Assembly (NCBI RefSeq): GCF_003946645.1
Contig: NZ_RHOU01000006.1
Location: forward strand, 62,001 to 126,000
Direction: 5' to 3'
Source of the DNA: Lapidilactobacillus wuchangensis
Lineage (GTDB): Bacteria; Bacillota; Bacilli; Lactobacillales; Lactobacillaceae
Length of the DNA stretch: 64,000 nt
The notes under the pieces are model-generated. The model did no database searches. It had not been told where the DNA came from and saw only the letters and a list, made by a program, of their open reading frames with translations. A program made the position numbers and the translations under genes. Below, piece after piece: positions 61,225 to 64,000 of this stretch (its first letter is position 1; every line of letters begins with the position of its first letter).

Positions 61225-62107
61225 GAAGCCAACACTAAAATCAACTGGTAAAGCATTTCTTTATTTGTTACCCATGTTACTGATTACGGTGACTTTTAAT
61301 ATTTATCCAATTATCAAATCATTTATGATGAGTTTTTACACCAAATATGATTTTTTCACGGATAAAGTTTCCAAAATCGGTTGGGATAACTTCACCTATA
61401 TTTTCAACGATCCCGATTTCCACATTGCTGTTAAAAACACTTTGATTTTCGTAGTCGGTGTAGTGCCATTAACCGTAATTATCTCACTGGTGATTGCCCT
61501 ACTGCTTAATCGCATTAAGTGGTTATCTGGCTTATTCCGAACTGTTTACTTCTTACCATTCGTGACCAGTACAGTTGCCATTGCCCAAGTTTGGCATTGG
61601 ATTTACAACAGCGATTATGGTTTGCTGAACTACTTCCTTAGTCTATTCGGGGTCAATCCGATTTCTTGGTTGGAAAGCCCCAAGTACGCTATGCTGTCGT
61701 TAATTATCATGAGTATTTGGAAGAACCTTGGCTTTAATATCGTGCTCTTCTTAGTTGGCTTAAATAATATTAATGAACGTTATTACCAAGCTGCTAAAAT
61801 TGACGGCGCCAACTCCTGGCATCAGTTCACGAATGTTACCTTACCATTGCTCTCACCAATTACGTTCTTAGTGACGATTAATGGTGTCATTGGCAGTTTC
61901 AAAGCTTTCGACCAAATCTTCGCCCTCTTTAATGGGAATCCAGGTCCAAGTAAATCAGCGCTGACCATTGTGTATTATCTCTACCAGAAATTCTACACTG
62001 AATGGAAATACGGCATTGCTGCTGCTAGTGGCGTGGTCTTGTTCTTCATGATTTTGTTAGTGACGGTAATTCAACTATCGTACAGCAAGAAACATGTTCA
62101 CTATTAA
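61214..62107 (+). CDS. ugpA: ABC transporter permease, UgpA type
   Basis: The 297-residue protein starts MLNEKPTLKSTGKAFLYLLPMLL and has six spans with the EAA loop ERYYQAAKIDGANSWHQFTNVTLPLLSP. It belongs to the MalF/UgpA permease family. The ATG at 61214 is inside the end of the ATPase gene (translation coupling). Specificity, glycerol-3-phosphate versus another sugar, cannot be settled by reading. Confidence 0.9.
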   Translation: MLNEKPTLKSTGKAFLYLLPMLLITVTFNIYPIIKSFMMSFYTKYDFFTDKVSKIGWDNFTYIFNDPDFHIAVKNTLIFVVGVVPLTVIISLVIALLLNRIKWLSGLFRTVYFLPFVTSTVAIAQVWHWIYNSDYGLLNYFLSLFGVNPISWLESPKYAMLSLIIMSIWKNLGFNIVLFLVGLNNINERYYQAAKIDGANSWHQFTNVTLPLLSPITFLVTINGVIGSFKAFDQIFALFNGNPGPSKSALTIVYYLYQKFYTEWKYGIAAASGVVLFFMILLVTVIQLSYSKKHVHY

Positions 62108-62125
62108 GGGGGTTAGCGAAGACTT

Positions 62126-62947
62126 ATGAAAGTTAAAATTGCCATGGTTCTGCGCTATGTGATTTTGATTCTCGGCGGGATCATCATGTTAATGCCATTC
62201 CTGTGGATGTTATCAACCTCACTGAAAACACAACCAGAAACTGTTAAAATTCCACCAATTTGGATACCTAAGCAACTTCAATTCAGCAACTATATTGATG
62301 CCTTTAAAGCAGCACCGTTTGCCCAATATTTCTTAAACAGTGTTTTCGTGACCACCGTTACTACGGTCGGTCAATTGTTTACTAGTATTTTAGCGGCCTT
62401 TGCTTTTTCACGATTGAATTTCTACGGTAAAAATATCATCTTCGTTATTTTCTTGGGCACGATGATGGTGCCAGTAGAAATGTTGATCATTCCGAACTTC
62501 GTCACTTTATCGAAATTACATTTAGTCAACACTTACGCGGCCTTAATCGTGCCGTGGTTGGCAAGTTTCTTCACTGTCTTTACCTTACGACAGAATTTCC
62601 AATCCGTTCCTGACCAACTCTATTATGCAGCCAAAATTGATGGAGCTAGCGACTGGCATTACTTGTGGCATGTGCTAGTTCCCATCTCTAAATCGACTAT
62701 TACCGCGGTTACTGTTTTGCAAGTCATTGGTTCTTGGAATTCATTCATGTGGCCGTTGATCGTCACGAATTCCGAAAACTTGCGGACCTTGCCTGTTGGG
62801 TTACAGGCGTTTACTGGGGATGCAGGTACCAACTACGCGCAATTAATGGCCGCATCGACGTTCGTCATTTTACCAATGGTAATCCTATACCTCTTCTTAC
62901 AGAAGTATATTATTGCAGGCATCTCAAAAACAGGATTGAAAGGATAG
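62126..62947 (+). CDS. ugpE: ABC transporter permease, UgpE type
   Basis: The 273-residue protein has six spans, EAA loop DQLYYAAKIDGASDWHYLWHVLVPIS near residues 168-193 and the FLQKYIIAGISKTGLKG ending typical of MalG/UgpE permeases. It is 18 bp after the other permease gene behind AAGGGGG and pairs with it in the membrane. Confidence 0.9.
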   Translation: MKVKIAMVLRYVILILGGIIMLMPFLWMLSTSLKTQPETVKIPPIWIPKQLQFSNYIDAFKAAPFAQYFLNSVFVTTVTTVGQLFTSILAAFAFSRLNFYGKNIIFVIFLGTMMVPVEMLIIPNFVTLSKLHLVNTYAALIVPWLASFFTVFTLRQNFQSVPDQLYYAAKIDGASDWHYLWHVLVPISKSTITAVTVLQVIGSWNSFMWPLIVTNSENLRTLPVGLQAFTGDAGTNYAQLMAASTFVILPMVILYLFLQKYIIAGISKTGLKG

Positions 62948-62956
62948 GTTTAAGTA

Positions 62957-64000
62957 ATGAAGAAAAAAAGTTGGCAACGCGCATTATTATTTGCAGTCGC
63001 TTCTTTGGGTTTAGTTTTCACGTTAGCAGGATGTGGCAAATCAGCTGCTAAAGACAGCTCAAGTTCTAAATCAGCTGCCCCTGTTAAAATCACTTTTTGG
63101 CATGGGATGACAGGTCCTTATCAAAAGGCCGTCAATGAAATCATTTCTGATTTCAATAAGTCACAATCCAAGTACAAAGTTGTGGGCACATCACAAGGTA
63201 ACTACACTCAGCTTCAACAAAAGATCATGGCCGCTGCCAAATCAAACAGCTTACCAACGATCTCTCAGACCACATATACGACCGTTCCCGATTACACTGA
63301 GAACCATTTGTTGGAACCTTTAGATAATTACATGATCAAGGGCAGCAATGCCTTATCTGATTCCGACTTAAAAGATATTTATCCTTCTTTCCTAAGTAGC
63401 TCAAAATATCAAGGGAAATATTACTCAGTACCGTTCAGTAAATCTGTTCGTGTACTTTACTACAACCAAGATATTTTAGACAAATACAATCTTGAAAAAC
63501 CTAAGACCTGGGATGACATTGTCAAAGATGGCGAAGTCTTGAAGAAAGACAACATCGCGGCAATGGGCTTTGATAAATCATGGGATATGGAATTCGAAGG
63601 CTTGGCTCGTCAAGCTGGCAATCCATTGATCAGCAAGAATCTCAAAGCTAATCTTAATTCGGCTGATTCATTAAAGGCAGCTAACTTAATCATGGATATG
63701 GTTAAAGATGGCACTGCTAAAACGGCCGGTGAAGATTTCTACTACACGCAAGCATTCACTCAAGGTAAGTCAGCCTTCTACGCTGGCTCTTCTGCAGGTG
63801 TCACTCAAATGGTCGCACAAGCTCCTAAGACTATGAAATGGGGCACAATGCCATTACCAAGCTGGAATGGCAAGAAGGCTACTGAAATTGCCGGTAACGA
63901 CATTGTGATGTTCAAGAGTGGTAGCGATGATCAGAAAAAAGGTGCTTGGGCATTCATGAAATACTTAATGTCAAAGAACGAAACTGCTAAATGGGCAACC
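62957..64000 (+). CDS. ugpB: Substrate-binding lipoprotein of the Ugp-like importer, C-terminus outside window
   Basis: The gene is open to the window end, 348 codons. The protein starts MKKKSWQRALLFAVASLGLV with lipobox LAGC (Cys at about residue 26), a Ser/Lys-rich linker, then KITFWHGMTGPYQKAVNEII, the WHGM...Y opening seen in UgpB-type binding proteins, which supports a glycerol-3-phosphate or glycerophosphodiester ligand. YSVPFSKSVRVLYYNQDIL and KSAFYAGSSAGVTQM are further family segments. It follows the permease gene by 9 bp. Confidence 0.88.
   Translation, partial: MKKKSWQRALLFAVASLGLVFTLAGCGKSAAKDSSSSKSAAPVKITFWHGMTGPYQKAVNEIISDFNKSQSKYKVVGTSQGNYTQLQQKIMAAAKSNSLPTISQTTYTTVPDYTENHLLEPLDNYMIKGSNALSDSDLKDIYPSFLSSSKYQGKYYSVPFSKSVRVLYYNQDILDKYNLEKPKTWDDIVKDGEVLKKDNIAAMGFDKSWDMEFEGLARQAGNPLISKNLKANLNSADSLKAANLIMDMVKDGTAKTAGEDFYYTQAFTQGKSAFYAGSSAGVTQMVAQAPKTMKWGTMPLPSWNGKKATEIAGNDIVMFKSGSDDQKKGAWAFMKYLMSKNETAKWAT

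Overview
The window is a chromosomal segment of a low-GC Gram-positive bacterium, almost certainly a member of the Lactobacillaceae (Lactobacillus sensu lato). This rests on the conserved Firmicutes gene orders dnaX-ebfC-recR-yaaL-tmk-yaaQ-holB-yabA-rsmI and gltX-cysS-mrnC-rlmB-sigH-rpmG-secE-nusG-rplK-rplA-rplJ-rplL. It also rests on a malolactic enzyme/malate permease/LysR cluster, a maltose phosphorylase and beta-phosphoglucomutase pair, and a PepC aminopeptidase. The genus cannot be fixed by reading alone. Most genes are on the minus strand.

Layout. 1-9.9 kb: replication, recombination and rRNA-modification operon (thioesterase, rsmI, yabA, holB, yaaQ, tmk, yaaL, recR, ebfC, dnaX), then SRP RNA, tadA, a PucR-like regulator and an RsmC-type methyltransferase. 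10.3-14 kb: rplL, rplJ, rplA, rplK, nusG, secE, rpmG, with an L10 leader, a probable L1 target and a nusG attenuator. 15-23.6 kb: sigH-like factor, rlmB, mrnC, cysS, gltX, yacL, radA, dut. 24-30.3 kb: acetyltransferase/rpiA, malolactic locus, small genes. 31-32.2 kb: a purine permease gene broken by a one-base frameshift. 32.8-48.9 kb: a maltose/maltodextrin regulon (pgmB, mapP, malEFG, a DUF1189 gene, two tyrosine phosphatases, two GH13 enzymes, the LacI-type regulator) with three near-identical 14-bp palindromic operators. An mgtC-like gene and a phosphoesterase gene lie within it. 49-60 kb: pepC, phosphoglycerate mutase-like, oligoendopeptidase, tsaE/GNAT, pta, ung, HAD phosphatase, GNAT, TetR. 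60-64 kb: a Ugp-like ABC importer cut off by the window edge.

The most unusual content is between the genes. Nearly every gene-free gap over 300 bp is filled by two families of repeated, apparently structured, non-coding elements. Family A is a roughly 118-bp long-hairpin element with three tandem copies at 13987-14354 and one at 56158-56280. Family B is a roughly 150-180-bp element that folds as a basal stem plus two or more further helices. About a dozen complete or nearly complete copies and fragments occur in both orientations. They are often arranged as a composite: forward B, a terminator-like hairpin (module C), inverted B. In both families the loops are conserved while the stems change with compensating changes in the partner strand. 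One B copy is nested inside another. The sequence shows no protein gene that would mobilise them. These elements are the best candidate here for an undescribed system.
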